Positions 24,299 through 34,849 are shown, numbered from the stretch's first letter. The stretch is DNA of 64,000 nucleotides from Candidatus Babelota bacterium (GCA_026388985.1 JAPLIS010000017.1:27641-91640), one strand, 5' to 3'. Numbers and translations: made by a program. Notes: a model not told the origin generated them from the letters alone.

Positions 24299-27271
24299 AT
24301 GTATATACGTAAAACTATAACCATAATTAGTTTTCTTATACCTCTAACCTGCACAGTAATCAGCACTCTTTCAAATACCGCTAATCAAGCTACCATCAAA
24401 GACCAATGCTGCAACCTTAAACACACAAAGATACATACTCTCCACAATACCACCGATAAAACAATCTACGTAGCTGTATATTTAGAAAGCAAACAGATTC
24501 CCTATATAAATGGCCAAGGCAAGTTGGCAGATAATTCAATTGCCATCATAGCCCCTAAAGGGCAGCTTAAATTACATATCCCTTATAGAGCTGGTTATAT
24601 AAGCAATACCTACCCTGTTATTTTCTATACGCATACTAAAAATGAACTTACTCCCTTTATAGACACAACTGCTCTTTCAATAAATGACCAGGTATGGCTC
24701 TACGCTAATAAAAAAACAACATGGAGAGAGGACATTAGCTTTGTTGACACACACAAAAAAATCAAACTATATGAACAAACACCAGTAGAAATAGCTTATG
24801 AAAAAGAAAGAAACAGCCCAACTGCACGTATCAAACCCTATAAGCCATATACTTTTGAAAACAGCCTTAAAGCTCCTATCTATGCTGCTTTTTATATCAA
24901 AAATCAAAAAGTGCCTTTTTATAATTATCGCAATAACATCTCTACCGGAGATCACATTTTAACTATCCATGGCACAACCACTGAAACTGTCTCCATTCCC
25001 TATGTAAACAATTGGACCAAAAACTACTATCCAACAGTGCATTTTTCTACCTCTATAGCTGATTTTCCAGAAACACTACCTACTGCCAATAACCACTCAA
25101 CCTATAACCTCAATCAAGAAACATGGGGCTATTTTACCTTTTCAAAAGGAAATGCACCCTCTAAAATCACCTTAACTGCCACTCATGTAACTGGCATAAA
25201 GGCAGCGCTAGCCAATTCATCTCATTACACAATTCACAATAATACCAGCAAAGTCCTCTATTTTAATCTATACTATCAATCAACTGATGGTACCTTTAAA
25301 AGTATGTCTATCCTAGGAGACAAGCAATACCTACTCAATGCGGTTAGAGGCAAACACAGTAAAATATTTAAAGTCCCTGCCATGCCCAACATGCGTCTTT
25401 ATGTGAGCACAAACCAAGATCTATTAACAGAGAATGCGCCTGATCTATCAAAAAATACACAATGGTATCAATTTCCCTCTGTCGCCAATCGACTCCATGG
25501 GGCAATCATTATTACTTGCGACACTAAAGGGAACTTTTTTATATCCAGAGAAATAGATAATTTGCTAGACACAGCAACCAACTCCCTTACTTCCCTTCTT
25601 GCATCTAGCACCAACACAGTGCTTGCCGCTCATAAAATAATAAGTGCTTTAATACGAGGCGCCTGGTATAAAAATATAAGCAGCTCTTTACTCAAAACGT
25701 TTAATGAACATCAGATACACTACTATGAAAAGGCTTGCAAACATCCAGCTCAAAATCAAGAAGCTTATGTTACGAATAGTTCTGACTTATCAGATGAAGA
25801 AAAACAGTATCTAGCGCACCATGCAATGCAGGAAACTATTGATAATGATCGCCCTATCCGTATAGCATTATGCTCTTCTGGCGGAGGATATCGCGCAATT
25901 ATTAGCACTTTAGGTTTTTTTGAGGGGCTACAAAATATCAATCTCATGAAACATGTTACCTATAATGCCGGACTATCTGGCTCTTCTCTCGCAATGACCG
26001 GATGGCAGACCTCTCATGAAAAAAAAGTGGAAACGTACAAAAATGCCCTTTTTTCTCGTGCAAGTAGGTTTTTAAACCATGAGCTCTATGATCAGAGCAA
26101 AGAAGAAATGCAGCACATGCTACATCAAATCATCCAAAACAAAGCCCTGTACCCAGACACTCCTTTTTCTATCATAAGCCCCTATGGATCTATTCTAGCT
26201 CAGCGCACACTCATGGTATCTCATCCGGAAAAAACATGTCTTACCGATATCCAAAAACAATCAATATATATGCCATGGAACTTACATACCGCAGTAATAC
26301 CCCAAAAAGATATCAACAAGAGCTGTGAAGGATTTTATTGGGTAGAGTTTTCACCGTATCACGTCAACTTTGTAAACTATTCAGGCGATGCACGTATACC
26401 CTTATGGTCATTTGGACGTCAATTTGATCATACTCAAAACAAATCAATAAATTATTCCCCTCCCTATTCTTTACCTTTTTGCTTAGGTATGTGGGGATCA
26501 GCTCTTTCGGCAAGCATACAAGAAGTTACCAGTGATGATGGGGTACAATCTCAAATTATACCTCTCTTGCAACTGTTACAAGCTAGCACGCACACAACTC
26601 AATCGACGCAGGTTTCTATTGATTCAGAAAAAATCAAACATCTTATTAATCTTGCTCTCAACACAGAACAGTACAAACAGTTAGAAAAATATCAAATTTT
26701 TACCAATGGAAGACTATGCCCTGCCCGCATTCCTAGCTGGGTAACTAGTGATGAAAAATTTCTTACTATTGTAGACGCAGGAGTAGATTTTAACCTACCC
26801 CTACCACCACTCCTGATACCCGAGAGAAATATAGATGTTGTTATTATTAGTGATGCATCAGGTGACTTGCATACTGCTGGGGCGAGCGAACTACAAAAAG
26901 CACTACGCTACGCAAAAAACACCTATGGATTTGAATATGAAATACCCGGAGAAAAAGATAATGACCTTTTAGCAAAAAATGCATTATCAACAGAATACGT
27001 CTTATCTCTACTTAAAAAGTACAATCGATCATATCTTATATTTAAGCCAAAAAACATAATTCGTCCTCTTGCTGGTAAGCAAAAAGCTCCATTACTACTC
27101 TATATTCCGCTACTAGATTGCAATAGCACAATACAACTTACCGAAACATTTCCGGTACATAAACTTTCATACTCAAAACAAGAAGCTGAATTCTTATATA
27201 AGGCTATGCGAGACAAAATAGATATACGTATTATTGAAGAAATTAAGCGGCATACTAGACGCAGGTACTAA
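24299..27271 (+). CDS. Exported cytosolic-phospholipase-A2-like lipase
   Basis: This 990-residue protein has a signal peptide (TITIISFLIPLTCTVIS). Three divergent repeats of about 130 residues form the N-terminal half, with shared themes such as NTTDKTIYVAVYLESKQIPY, LKAPIYAAFYIKNQKVPF and NTSKVLYFNLYYQ. The catalytic domain from about 515 matches the eukaryotic cPLA2/PLA2c family: oxyanion segment SSGGGYRA at 526-533, nucleophile Ser560 in GLSGSS, and Asp826 in VDAGVDFNLPLPPLL followed by IDVVIISDASG. Such enzymes release fatty acids from phospholipids. An exported cPLA2 relative in a bacterium is best read as a membrane-attacking effector; that role is inference. Confidence 0.85.
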   Translation: MYIRKTITIISFLIPLTCTVISTLSNTANQATIKDQCCNLKHTKIHTLHNTTDKTIYVAVYLESKQIPYINGQGKLADNSIAIIAPKGQLKLHIPYRAGYISNTYPVIFYTHTKNELTPFIDTTALSINDQVWLYANKKTTWREDISFVDTHKKIKLYEQTPVEIAYEKERNSPTARIKPYKPYTFENSLKAPIYAAFYIKNQKVPFYNYRNNISTGDHILTIHGTTTETVSIPYVNNWTKNYYPTVHFSTSIADFPETLPTANNHSTYNLNQETWGYFTFSKGNAPSKITLTATHVTGIKAALANSSHYTIHNNTSKVLYFNLYYQSTDGTFKSMSILGDKQYLLNAVRGKHSKIFKVPAMPNMRLYVSTNQDLLTENAPDLSKNTQWYQFPSVANRLHGAIIITCDTKGNFFISREIDNLLDTATNSLTSLLASSTNTVLAAHKIISALIRGAWYKNISSSLLKTFNEHQIHYYEKACKHPAQNQEAYVTNSSDLSDEEKQYLAHHAMQETIDNDRPIRIALCSSGGGYRAIISTLGFFEGLQNINLMKHVTYNAGLSGSSLAMTGWQTSHEKKVETYKNALFSRASRFLNHELYDQSKEEMQHMLHQIIQNKALYPDTPFSIISPYGSILAQRTLMVSHPEKTCLTDIQKQSIYMPWNLHTAVIPQKDINKSCEGFYWVEFSPYHVNFVNYSGDARIPLWSFGRQFDHTQNKSINYSPPYSLPFCLGMWGSALSASIQEVTSDDGVQSQIIPLLQLLQASTHTTQSTQVSIDSEKIKHLINLALNTEQYKQLEKYQIFTNGRLCPARIPSWVTSDEKFLTIVDAGVDFNLPLPPLLIPERNIDVVIISDASGDLHTAGASELQKALRYAKNTYGFEYEIPGEKDNDLLAKNALSTEYVLSLLKKYNRSYLIFKPKNIIRPLAGKQKAPLLLYIPLLDCNSTIQLTETFPVHKLSYSKQEAEFLYKAMRDKIDIRIIEEIKRHTRRRY

Positions 27272-27275
27272 TATA

Positions 27276-27854
27276 TCATTCTCCATCATCAGACAAGGCA
27301 ATCATATCAGCTAATTTAGCTAAAGAGGATGCATTACTTGGCAACTCAAGAGGTAAGGCAAAAGATTGATTATCGAACAATAAAACATCTTTTTCATACA
27401 TCATGCTTGCAATGTCTACATTTTTATCTAGCTTTATATCAGTACCAATCACTGTGCCATTGGGCAACTTTACTCCATTACCGGGAGTAATAAAGTACCC
27501 TTTGGCAGTATGTACTACTTGATACTCGCGACCCTGAATAGTGGGGTTATCTTGCATATAGGGCCCCTTCCATTTATCTGGATAACGAAGATTCATAGAG
27601 CCAACTTCAGAACCAGCAAATGAAATCACATTCAAAAAATTGATATTATTTTTCTGATGATCAAAATTAATAATACCACAGTCTTTATCAATTGCCTGAA
27701 ATGCCTGACTTAATACTTGTAAATCCTGCACCACTAATTTCACCATAGTAGCGCGCGATTCGTAATAAAAACTAATTATAAATACTATGCAAAGCACCAC
27801 TAAAATAACACCACTTACCACTGGTACTGTATATTTCTTGATAGAATCATTCAT
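27276..27854 (-). CDS. Membrane-anchored pseudopilin-like protein
   Basis: A 192-residue protein with one N-terminal membrane helix at about 10-30 (VPVVSGVILVVLCIVFIISF). A periplasmic or surface domain follows. LRYPDKWKGPYMQDNP at about 89-104 and the following ITPGNGVKLPNGTVIG loop recall the globular part of GspG-like pseudopilins, but the typical GFTLIE prepilin cleavage motif is absent. It is convergent with the lipase gene (4 bp apart) and lies just downstream of trpS on the same strand, 25 bp away. Family assignment is tentative. Confidence 0.6.
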   Translation of the reverse strand: MNDSIKKYTVPVVSGVILVVLCIVFIISFYYESRATMVKLVVQDLQVLSQAFQAIDKDCGIINFDHQKNNINFLNVISFAGSEVGSMNLRYPDKWKGPYMQDNPTIQGREYQVVHTAKGYFITPGNGVKLPNGTVIGTDIKLDKNVDIASMMYEKDVLLFDNQSFALPLELPSNASSLAKLADMIALSDDGE

Positions 27855-27879
27855 ATCTACTCCTTTTTTTGATAGATCA

Positions 27880-29007
<1,128 letters not shown>

Positions 29008-29245
29008 TCAATTGGTCTAGGATTGCACCACCCACCTCTTATATCTTTTTAACCATGCCCCACATTAATTCAAAAAAATAAATTACAATTATAAAACCAA
29101 TTTATTCTCTTTACTATTCACCTAACCAATTTACTTAATTCTTCTTTATGTTACTTTATTATAATAGCTGTTAACTGTTCTTTGCAGAAAAACTCAGTTA
29201 ATAGTTTTTGTATCGTATGTAACTGTATAATTAAATGGAGAAATA

Positions 29246-30913
29246 ATGATATCGTATCCTTTCAAGGCAACCCTTGCCTTTTTATTAAGCGCCTGCCACT
29301 TTGCGGCCAATTCATCTACGATGCCAAAAAGTAGCCTATTGGACTCAACAACTCACTATGATTTAGACTTATTAAGTAATACTGGGCCCACAGTAAGCAA
29401 CGCAATCAATAAAACTATTACTAATGGTGGTAAAAAAGCACTTGATGAGCTTCTACTTAACCCGAGCGATAACTCGGACGAACTCATAGCACGACAAGCA
29501 TCAATTAAGTTTTTTCTTGAACGACAAGCATTAACAGCTGCTCTCAAAGATCAACTTTTGATAGCGGCTCATAATGAATCATCTTTAGAAGAACCCTCTG
29601 ATGAGCTTGGAAAAAAATCGTTTGAACGTGTTTATTTTTCATCCTCAAGGTTTAAACACTTAAATACCTCAACCTATGGACTTGATCTTGCCTATGTAAT
29701 GAGTATATGTGCTACCTGCGCACCTTTATTTGAGCATGCCCTTATGCATATTTTGATTGACCTGTTTGATAAAAGGAAAGAACCTAACCTTTTACCTGCG
29801 GCCCCCTGCAATCATGGTGGTCCATGTAACAACGATCATAACCATGGTCACCAACACGATGCTCCTAGATCCGCCTGCCCAGTGCCCCATAAAGAATCAA
29901 CCAGTCCCCACATATATTATATGCTACAAGCAACTCATTGGGGGTTACATCTTCCTCGATTGTACAGTATGGCATGTGATGTTAAGCATCAAGCAGAAAT
30001 GGTTAAATATGTTCAACATCGTATGATTAAAGTTGCAGATTATATCCATGCAGCAGAATCTATCTATACATTATTAGAAAAAAACAAAGCGGATCAAATT
30101 AATTTTAAACCACTGACCGATTTACACCATTTTTTTGGCAAACATCAAACCTGCTCTCAAGATTTTAAACAATTAAGTACCCTATTAAGCAAACAAACGT
30201 TCACGGGGCACGCTTCATTATTCAACCATGTAGGCAATGTTCTAGCTGCCCTTGCTCTTTTTAATAAGGTTGAAAAAGAATGTGCAGCCATTACCAAAGC
30301 AATCAGCGAGATCGATGTGTATTTAAACATAGCAGAGCTATGTGCACAACAGACATCGCAAGCACCATGGTGCTTTGTAACATTGAGCAATCATGAAAAT
30401 CCACACATACAATTACGCAATGTCCGTCATCTTTTTGTTCCTAACAGCAGGCCTTTGAATTTTTCTTCAGACGATGGTGCCCATACTGTTATCATGGGTG
30501 ATAACGGTTCTGGTAAATCTACGTATACTTTCAGCATCGGCCATGCAGTTATTTTGGCACAAACATTTGGCATTGCTCCAGCAGAATCTTGTGTATTGAC
30601 TCCATTTTCTCACATTTGTACTTTTAGACTTATCCAAGACAATATGCCTGAAGGTATATCCCGTTTTTATGCTGAATGTGCACGTGTTCAAAAAATTATT
30701 GATATCATTCAAAGCAATTCAAAGCGGGCATTGGTGCTATTTGATGAACCTTTTACCTATACTACAGCACAAAAGGGATCAGTACGCTTACAAACAATGC
30801 TTTCAGATCTTTCAATGTCACGCAAAACTATTAGCTTAGTTGTCACGCATTATCATGACATAGGGGCAACAAAAGAGGGTTCTTGGAACAAGGTTTATCT
30901 GGGTGCACGTTAA
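29246..30913 (+). CDS. Exported MutS-like ATPase (first of two in the window)
   Basis: A 555-residue protein with signal peptide (PFKATLAFLLSACHFAA). Its C-terminal half matches the ABC-type ATPase domain of MutS: P-loop GDNGSGKST at 418-426, QTFGIAPAE after it, and Walker B ALVLFDEP near 495 with a following His. The middle is a MutS lever/core-like helical region. The mismatch-reading N-terminal domain is absent. A His/Cys-rich insert near 190-215 (CNHGGPCNNDHNHGHQH) may bind metal. A signal peptide on a MutS-type ATPase is unusual; role unknown. It is a paralogue of the protein at 54615-56600. Start context GGAGAAATA. Confidence 0.82.
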   Translation: MISYPFKATLAFLLSACHFAANSSTMPKSSLLDSTTHYDLDLLSNTGPTVSNAINKTITNGGKKALDELLLNPSDNSDELIARQASIKFFLERQALTAALKDQLLIAAHNESSLEEPSDELGKKSFERVYFSSSRFKHLNTSTYGLDLAYVMSICATCAPLFEHALMHILIDLFDKRKEPNLLPAAPCNHGGPCNNDHNHGHQHDAPRSACPVPHKESTSPHIYYMLQATHWGLHLPRLYSMACDVKHQAEMVKYVQHRMIKVADYIHAAESIYTLLEKNKADQINFKPLTDLHHFFGKHQTCSQDFKQLSTLLSKQTFTGHASLFNHVGNVLAALALFNKVEKECAAITKAISEIDVYLNIAELCAQQTSQAPWCFVTLSNHENPHIQLRNVRHLFVPNSRPLNFSSDDGAHTVIMGDNGSGKSTYTFSIGHAVILAQTFGIAPAESCVLTPFSHICTFRLIQDNMPEGISRFYAECARVQKIIDIIQSNSKRALVLFDEPFTYTTAQKGSVRLQTMLSDLSMSRKTISLVVTHYHDIGATKEGSWNKVYLGAR

Positions 30914-30984
30914 TAATAGATAAAAATACATACGTTAAAAACTAAAATAACAAACCAAAATAACATAAAGCCAGATAACTTATC

Positions 30985-31593
30985 ATGAACACTCGTAAAA
31001 AACTTATTATTATTGCTATATTAACCACCGCTTTAGGCTCTATTGTGAGTGTGTATGCGATGGACTATCAAGAACAACATTTAATTGAGCAAGCTCAATG
31101 TGCATTAGGGCTTGCTATACGATCTGGAGATACAGATAACGTTATTAAAGCGCTCGAAAATCCGCTTGTAGAGATTAATGGTACAGTATCGGGGCCAAAT
31201 CTCTTTTCCCATCCAATAGAAACTAATAGAGCAACCCCCTTATCGATTTCTCTTGAAAACAATAATCCTAGAATTGTAGAATTATTAATTGCAAAAAATG
31301 CTAACATTGAACAAATTAATTCAATACGTTGGACGCCTCTTGATACAGCTACCATGCGTGCATTTAAAGAAATAACCTGGCTACTTAGTTATGCCGGCGC
31401 ACAATCGACCATGGAAAAAAAAAATGGAAAAAAAATGGAAACAATAATAATAAAAGCTCGAGAAGCTCGACAAAAAGAACCAGAAAATAGACTTGCTAGA
31501 AATAATGCCCTCTATCCAATAATTGCAGTACCCGGCATTATTTCTATAATTAATGCCTATGCTGCTGCATCATATTCTGACATACAAGACTAA
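30985..31593 (+). CDS. Exported short ankyrin protein
   Basis: A 202-residue protein with signal peptide MNTRKKLIIIAILTTALGS and mature start YAMDY, closely like the ankyrin proteins at 10.9 and 12.2 kb. There are two to three ankyrin repeats at about 35-150 (ATPLSISLENNNPRIVELLIAKNA). A Lys-rich stretch at about 145-155 is followed by the family motif near the C-terminus, LYPIIAVPGIISIINAYAA. Here the motif comes after the repeats, whereas in other members it comes before. No enzymatic domain. It lies 71 bp after the MutS-like gene. Confidence 0.8.
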   Translation: MNTRKKLIIIAILTTALGSIVSVYAMDYQEQHLIEQAQCALGLAIRSGDTDNVIKALENPLVEINGTVSGPNLFSHPIETNRATPLSISLENNNPRIVELLIAKNANIEQINSIRWTPLDTATMRAFKEITWLLSYAGAQSTMEKKNGKKMETIIIKAREARQKEPENRLARNNALYPIIAVPGIISIINAYAAASYSDIQD

Positions 31594-31716
31594 ATACTAA
31601 AATAGCTCGCAGCTACACCGCATAGAGGCTCAATTATTAATCAAAAAACAATAAAAAAAAATTATAAAATACACACTATCAAACAACTGATTATCGCTAC
31701 TGCTCTAATAACCTCT

Positions 31717-33396
31717 TTGGGCCCGATTACCCATATACATGCAGGACCTGGAAGCTCACGCCTAGCAAATGCTCAATTACAGGCAGCAAATAGAGGACTA
31801 TTAATAGCGTCTGAAAGTGGAAATCTTAATGCCGCAATTGAAGCTTTGAGAGCTGGAGCAAACGTTAATATGACTAATCAAAAGGGATGGACTCCATTAT
31901 TATTAGCTAGCCGAAATGGCAATAGTAACATAGCCGAAGCATTAATTAGGGCCAAGGCACATATTAATCACGCTACTTCTCTCGAGGGATGGACTCCATT
32001 ATTGCAAGCTAGCGAACAGGGGCATACCGGCCCAGTAGACATGTTACTTAAGGCGAAAGCAGAAGTTAATAGGGCAACTTTCGAAGGACGGACTCCATTA
32101 TTCATGGCTAGCAGAGAAGGGCATGTCAACATAGCAAACATCTTACTTGAAGCTAAAGCAGAAGTTAATCAGCCTAATTTCAAGGGAGTGACCCCACTAT
32201 TCCTAGCTAGCCAAAATGGCCATACTGACATAGTAAAAATGTTAATTAGTGCTAAAGCAAAAGTTAATATGGCTGAGCACGAAGGATCTACTCCATTATT
32301 ATCAGCTAGCGCACAAGGGCATGTCTATATAGTAGACATGTTAATTACTGCGAAAGCAAACATTAATGTGGCTGATCAGGAGGGATGGAACCCATTATTA
32401 TTCGCTAGCCAAAATGGTGATACTAAAATAGCTGAAATATTAATTAGTGCTAAAGCAGAAGTTGATATGGCTGATCACGAAGGATCTACTCCGTTATTAT
32501 TCGCTAGCGACAAGGGGAACCCTAAAATAGTAGAAATGTTACTTGGAGCTAAAGCAAAAGTTGATACGGCTAATCTTAAGGGAGCGATCCCACTATTCCT
32601 GGCTAGCGAACAGAGACATAGTGGCACACTAGGTATATTAATTGAAGCAAACGCAAACGTTGATCAGGCTGGTCCAGAGGGATGGACCTCACTATTAATA
32701 GCTAGCCAAGAAGGCCATACTGACATAATACAAACATTGATGGCACATAACGCAAATCCAAATTGTGCGAGCAATCAGGGCTACACAGCTTTAAGCGTAG
32801 CAACATCAGACATATTACACGTGATAGGGCAAGCACGAGCAGCACGGCCTCAACCAAAACCAGAAGAAGAAAAAAAAGAAGAAGAAGAAGAAAAGCCATT
32901 AAGGTGTGCCCGACTCGATGTTACAAACTTACCTGTTATGCTCGCTTTAGCTGTGGCAGAAGAACATAAAGGGCATCAACATATGGTTCCGTGGCTTTTG
33001 CAATCAGCGCCACAAGCTCGTGAGCAAGCCGGAGATTGCAGTATCTGCGCAGATAGCTTTGTAGATCTTGTTGTCAACAAAGCTGAACTTAGCCGTACAC
33101 ATACAAAATGCTGGCATGTTGTGTGTGATATATGTGAACAAAAGCAAAGGTTGATATGTCGTATAGAGCCACTTACTCAATGCCCGATGGGGTGTCACAA
33201 GTCAGATAGACTAGCATTTGAGCCAACAATGGAGCAGGCGCAAGAGTTTGCAGAACTTAAGCAATTATTTGAAAATAGAGCTTGCATGCAAGGGCAACTG
33301 CGTTCAGAAGTAGCTAGCAGTGTTGATGCTGAGCCATTAGAAGCAGTGCACAATGCAAGACCGCATGATGGGCAAGAGTGCGATACAAATAAATAA
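31717..33396 (+). CDS. Ankyrin-repeat protein with C-terminal RING finger
   Basis: From the first ATG the protein has 559 residues. About ten ankyrin repeats cover residues 25-360 in strict 33-residue spacing (GWTPLLLASRNGNSNIAEALI type). A Glu/Lys-rich linker follows, then a RING-HC finger at 441-493: CSICADSF, TKCWHVVCDIC and CPMGC hold the metal ligands. In eukaryotes such proteins act as ubiquitin ligases with ankyrin substrate binding. The frame stays open 16 codons upstream and there encodes a family-type signal peptide (TIKQLIIATALITS), but the expected start codon is ATA (31669). Either a non-canonical start is used or export has been lost. Confidence 0.82.
   Translation: MGPITHIHAGPGSSRLANAQLQAANRGLLIASESGNLNAAIEALRAGANVNMTNQKGWTPLLLASRNGNSNIAEALIRAKAHINHATSLEGWTPLLQASEQGHTGPVDMLLKAKAEVNRATFEGRTPLFMASREGHVNIANILLEAKAEVNQPNFKGVTPLFLASQNGHTDIVKMLISAKAKVNMAEHEGSTPLLSASAQGHVYIVDMLITAKANINVADQEGWNPLLFASQNGDTKIAEILISAKAEVDMADHEGSTPLLFASDKGNPKIVEMLLGAKAKVDTANLKGAIPLFLASEQRHSGTLGILIEANANVDQAGPEGWTSLLIASQEGHTDIIQTLMAHNANPNCASNQGYTALSVATSDILHVIGQARAARPQPKPEEEKKEEEEEKPLRCARLDVTNLPVMLALAVAEEHKGHQHMVPWLLQSAPQAREQAGDCSICADSFVDLVVNKAELSRTHTKCWHVVCDICEQKQRLICRIEPLTQCPMGCHKSDRLAFEPTMEQAQEFAELKQLFENRACMQGQLRSEVASSVDAEPLEAVHNARPHDGQECDTNK
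31780..32770 (+). repeat. Tandem 99-bp ankyrin repeats with a fixed GCTAGC hexamer
   Basis: The hexamer GCTAGC, coding for Leu-Ala-Ser, occurs at 31906, 32008, 32107, 32206, 32305, 32404, 32503, 32602 and 32701: once 102 and otherwise exactly 99 bases apart. Other segments are also conserved at the base level, which indicates recent tandem amplification or gene conversion. Confidence 0.9.
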
Positions 33397-33410
33397 ATAA
33401 GCTCTATGTG

Positions 33411-33448
33411 AATCGGAGTGGGTGTAAGAAATTGCATCCACTTCGATT
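33411..33448 (+). terminator. Hairpin after the ankyrin-RING gene, related to the repeated terminator
   Basis: AATCGGAGTGGGTG and CATCCACTTCGATT form a 14-bp stem with two G-U pairs and a 10-base loop containing AAATTG. Loop and stem resemble the elements at 11962 and 13580. A repeat fragment CTCACCACGAATGGGATTAAT follows at 33471. Confidence 0.5.
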
Positions 33449-33651
33449 GTGTCTTGTTTTTACTTTGGAGCTCACCACGAATGGGATTAATAGAATTAAA
33501 AAATAACCTTTCTCATGAACAGTATTAAAAAAAAGTATCAGGAATAAGCTTTAAAAATAGCCGCATTGCTGAATCAAAAGACAACTATTTGTCAAACGAC
33601 ACACATTAGATTAGGTTAAACATAAAAACACCCTAAAAAAGGAGTTTATAC

Positions 33652-34509
33652 GTGATTCAATACATAAGCATGTACTGGCGAGATGCGATAGAAATAGCAT
33701 TTTTCTCTCTGCTTTTTTATTATTCAGCATTATGGCTTAAAAAAAATCGCTCTCATAACTTACTCCCCTATCTGTATGGTTTTATACTACTCTACAGCTT
33801 CAGTTATGCTTTAGAATTAAATAGCATTACCTATATTTTATTTTACACATGGCCTGCCTTACTAATGCTGTGCATACTCATGCATCAAATAACATTACAG
33901 CGTAATTTTGTAGCTCTTAAAAATAATACCTACAAACAACAAGCAAACCCAGATTGGTTGGAGACTTTAATGGCTAGCTCTTTACTTGCCCTGAGCAATA
34001 ACCAATCTGTCTACTGCCTTATAGAACATACTGATTCTATGCATGCCTTTATAGATACAGAGATAGTATTAAATGCACACCTTAACAAAGAGTTGCTAAC
34101 ACTAATACATGCAAGTAATACATATAATTCTCATAAAATGATATGGGTAACTACGCAAGGCACCATACAGGGCATTAACTGTGTGTGGAAGCTATCTCAT
34201 AATGGTCAAAGTGCTGAAACTAATAATATGGCTACTGAATGGCTTAATCATACTATTTTACATACTCATACAACCGATGCGAGTGCCTTTTTTGGGGATC
34301 CAAACTCGCATACCTTTACTTTAATTACAAAAGACACCATAACCTCCCACCTGAGTGCTCATAACCTATTACAATTATTAATAGCAGACTATTCGCTCTC
34401 TCATACCATTGATCAAACCACTACAAGTGCTCGTAGCAAAGCTCACTTAACACAGGAATATATGTATGCAAAATATAAAAATCCTACTCTCAAGCAACGC
34501 ACCAATTAA
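33652..34509 (+). CDS. CdaA-like membrane protein with degenerate diadenylate cyclase domain
   Basis: The GTG start follows GGAGTTTATAC. The 285 residues have three N-terminal membrane helices in the first 85 or so, then a domain that aligns with the CdaA DAC domain (QSVYCLIEHTDSMHAFIDT, LNAHLNKELLTLI). Where active enzymes have LHDGA the protein has NSHKM, and the GTRHRAA segment is replaced by an unrelated stretch (NNMATEW). It should therefore not make c-di-AMP. Gene order is cdaA, ybbR (cdaR), glmM as in Firmicutes, with a 44-bp overlap with the next gene. A retained scaffold or regulatory role for CdaR/GlmM is inferred. Confidence 0.75.
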   Translation: MIQYISMYWRDAIEIAFFSLLFYYSALWLKKNRSHNLLPYLYGFILLYSFSYALELNSITYILFYTWPALLMLCILMHQITLQRNFVALKNNTYKQQANPDWLETLMASSLLALSNNQSVYCLIEHTDSMHAFIDTEIVLNAHLNKELLTLIHASNTYNSHKMIWVTTQGTIQGINCVWKLSHNGQSAETNNMATEWLNHTILHTHTTDASAFFGDPNSHTFTLITKDTITSHLSAHNLLQLLIADYSLSHTIDQTTTSARSKAHLTQEYMYAKYKNPTLKQRTN

Positions 34510-34849
34510 AGTAATTTCTTTTATGCTTGGCTTTCTGTCCTGGTTTTTATTGGTTAATTCACATACAGAAACTATCACAAAAGAAGTGCCTTTGTCTTTT
34601 TATGGTATAAGCAAAAAATGGATTGTTCGTGCCCCTGAAAAAGTAATGGTGACTTTATCTGGCAAACGCAGTTACCTGCGCACCCTTGATATCAATACAT
34701 TAGCCCTACACATTAATGGAACAAAACTCAAACCCGGATTGCAACCAATTAACCTATCAACCCATCAATTATTTGTACCTAACTCAATCAAACTGATACA
34801 CTATATACCAACTACTCTATCGGTGGAGCTCATTAAAAATAATACATAA
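34466..34849 (+). CDS. ybbR: YbbR/CdaR-like protein
   Basis: A 127-residue protein with one N-terminal membrane helix (VISFMLGFLSWFLLVNS) and a single YbbR domain (KEVPLSFYGISKKWIV, PEKVMVTLSGKRSYL, LQPINLSTHQLFVP). Typical CdaR proteins have several YbbR domains, so this is a minimal form. CdaR regulates CdaA at the membrane. It overlaps the cdaA-like gene by 44 bp with its own AGGAATATATGT site and is followed 40 bp later by glmM, so the three are an operon. Confidence 0.82.
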   Translation: MQNIKILLSSNAPIKVISFMLGFLSWFLLVNSHTETITKEVPLSFYGISKKWIVRAPEKVMVTLSGKRSYLRTLDINTLALHINGTKLKPGLQPINLSTHQLFVPNSIKLIHYIPTTLSVELIKNNT

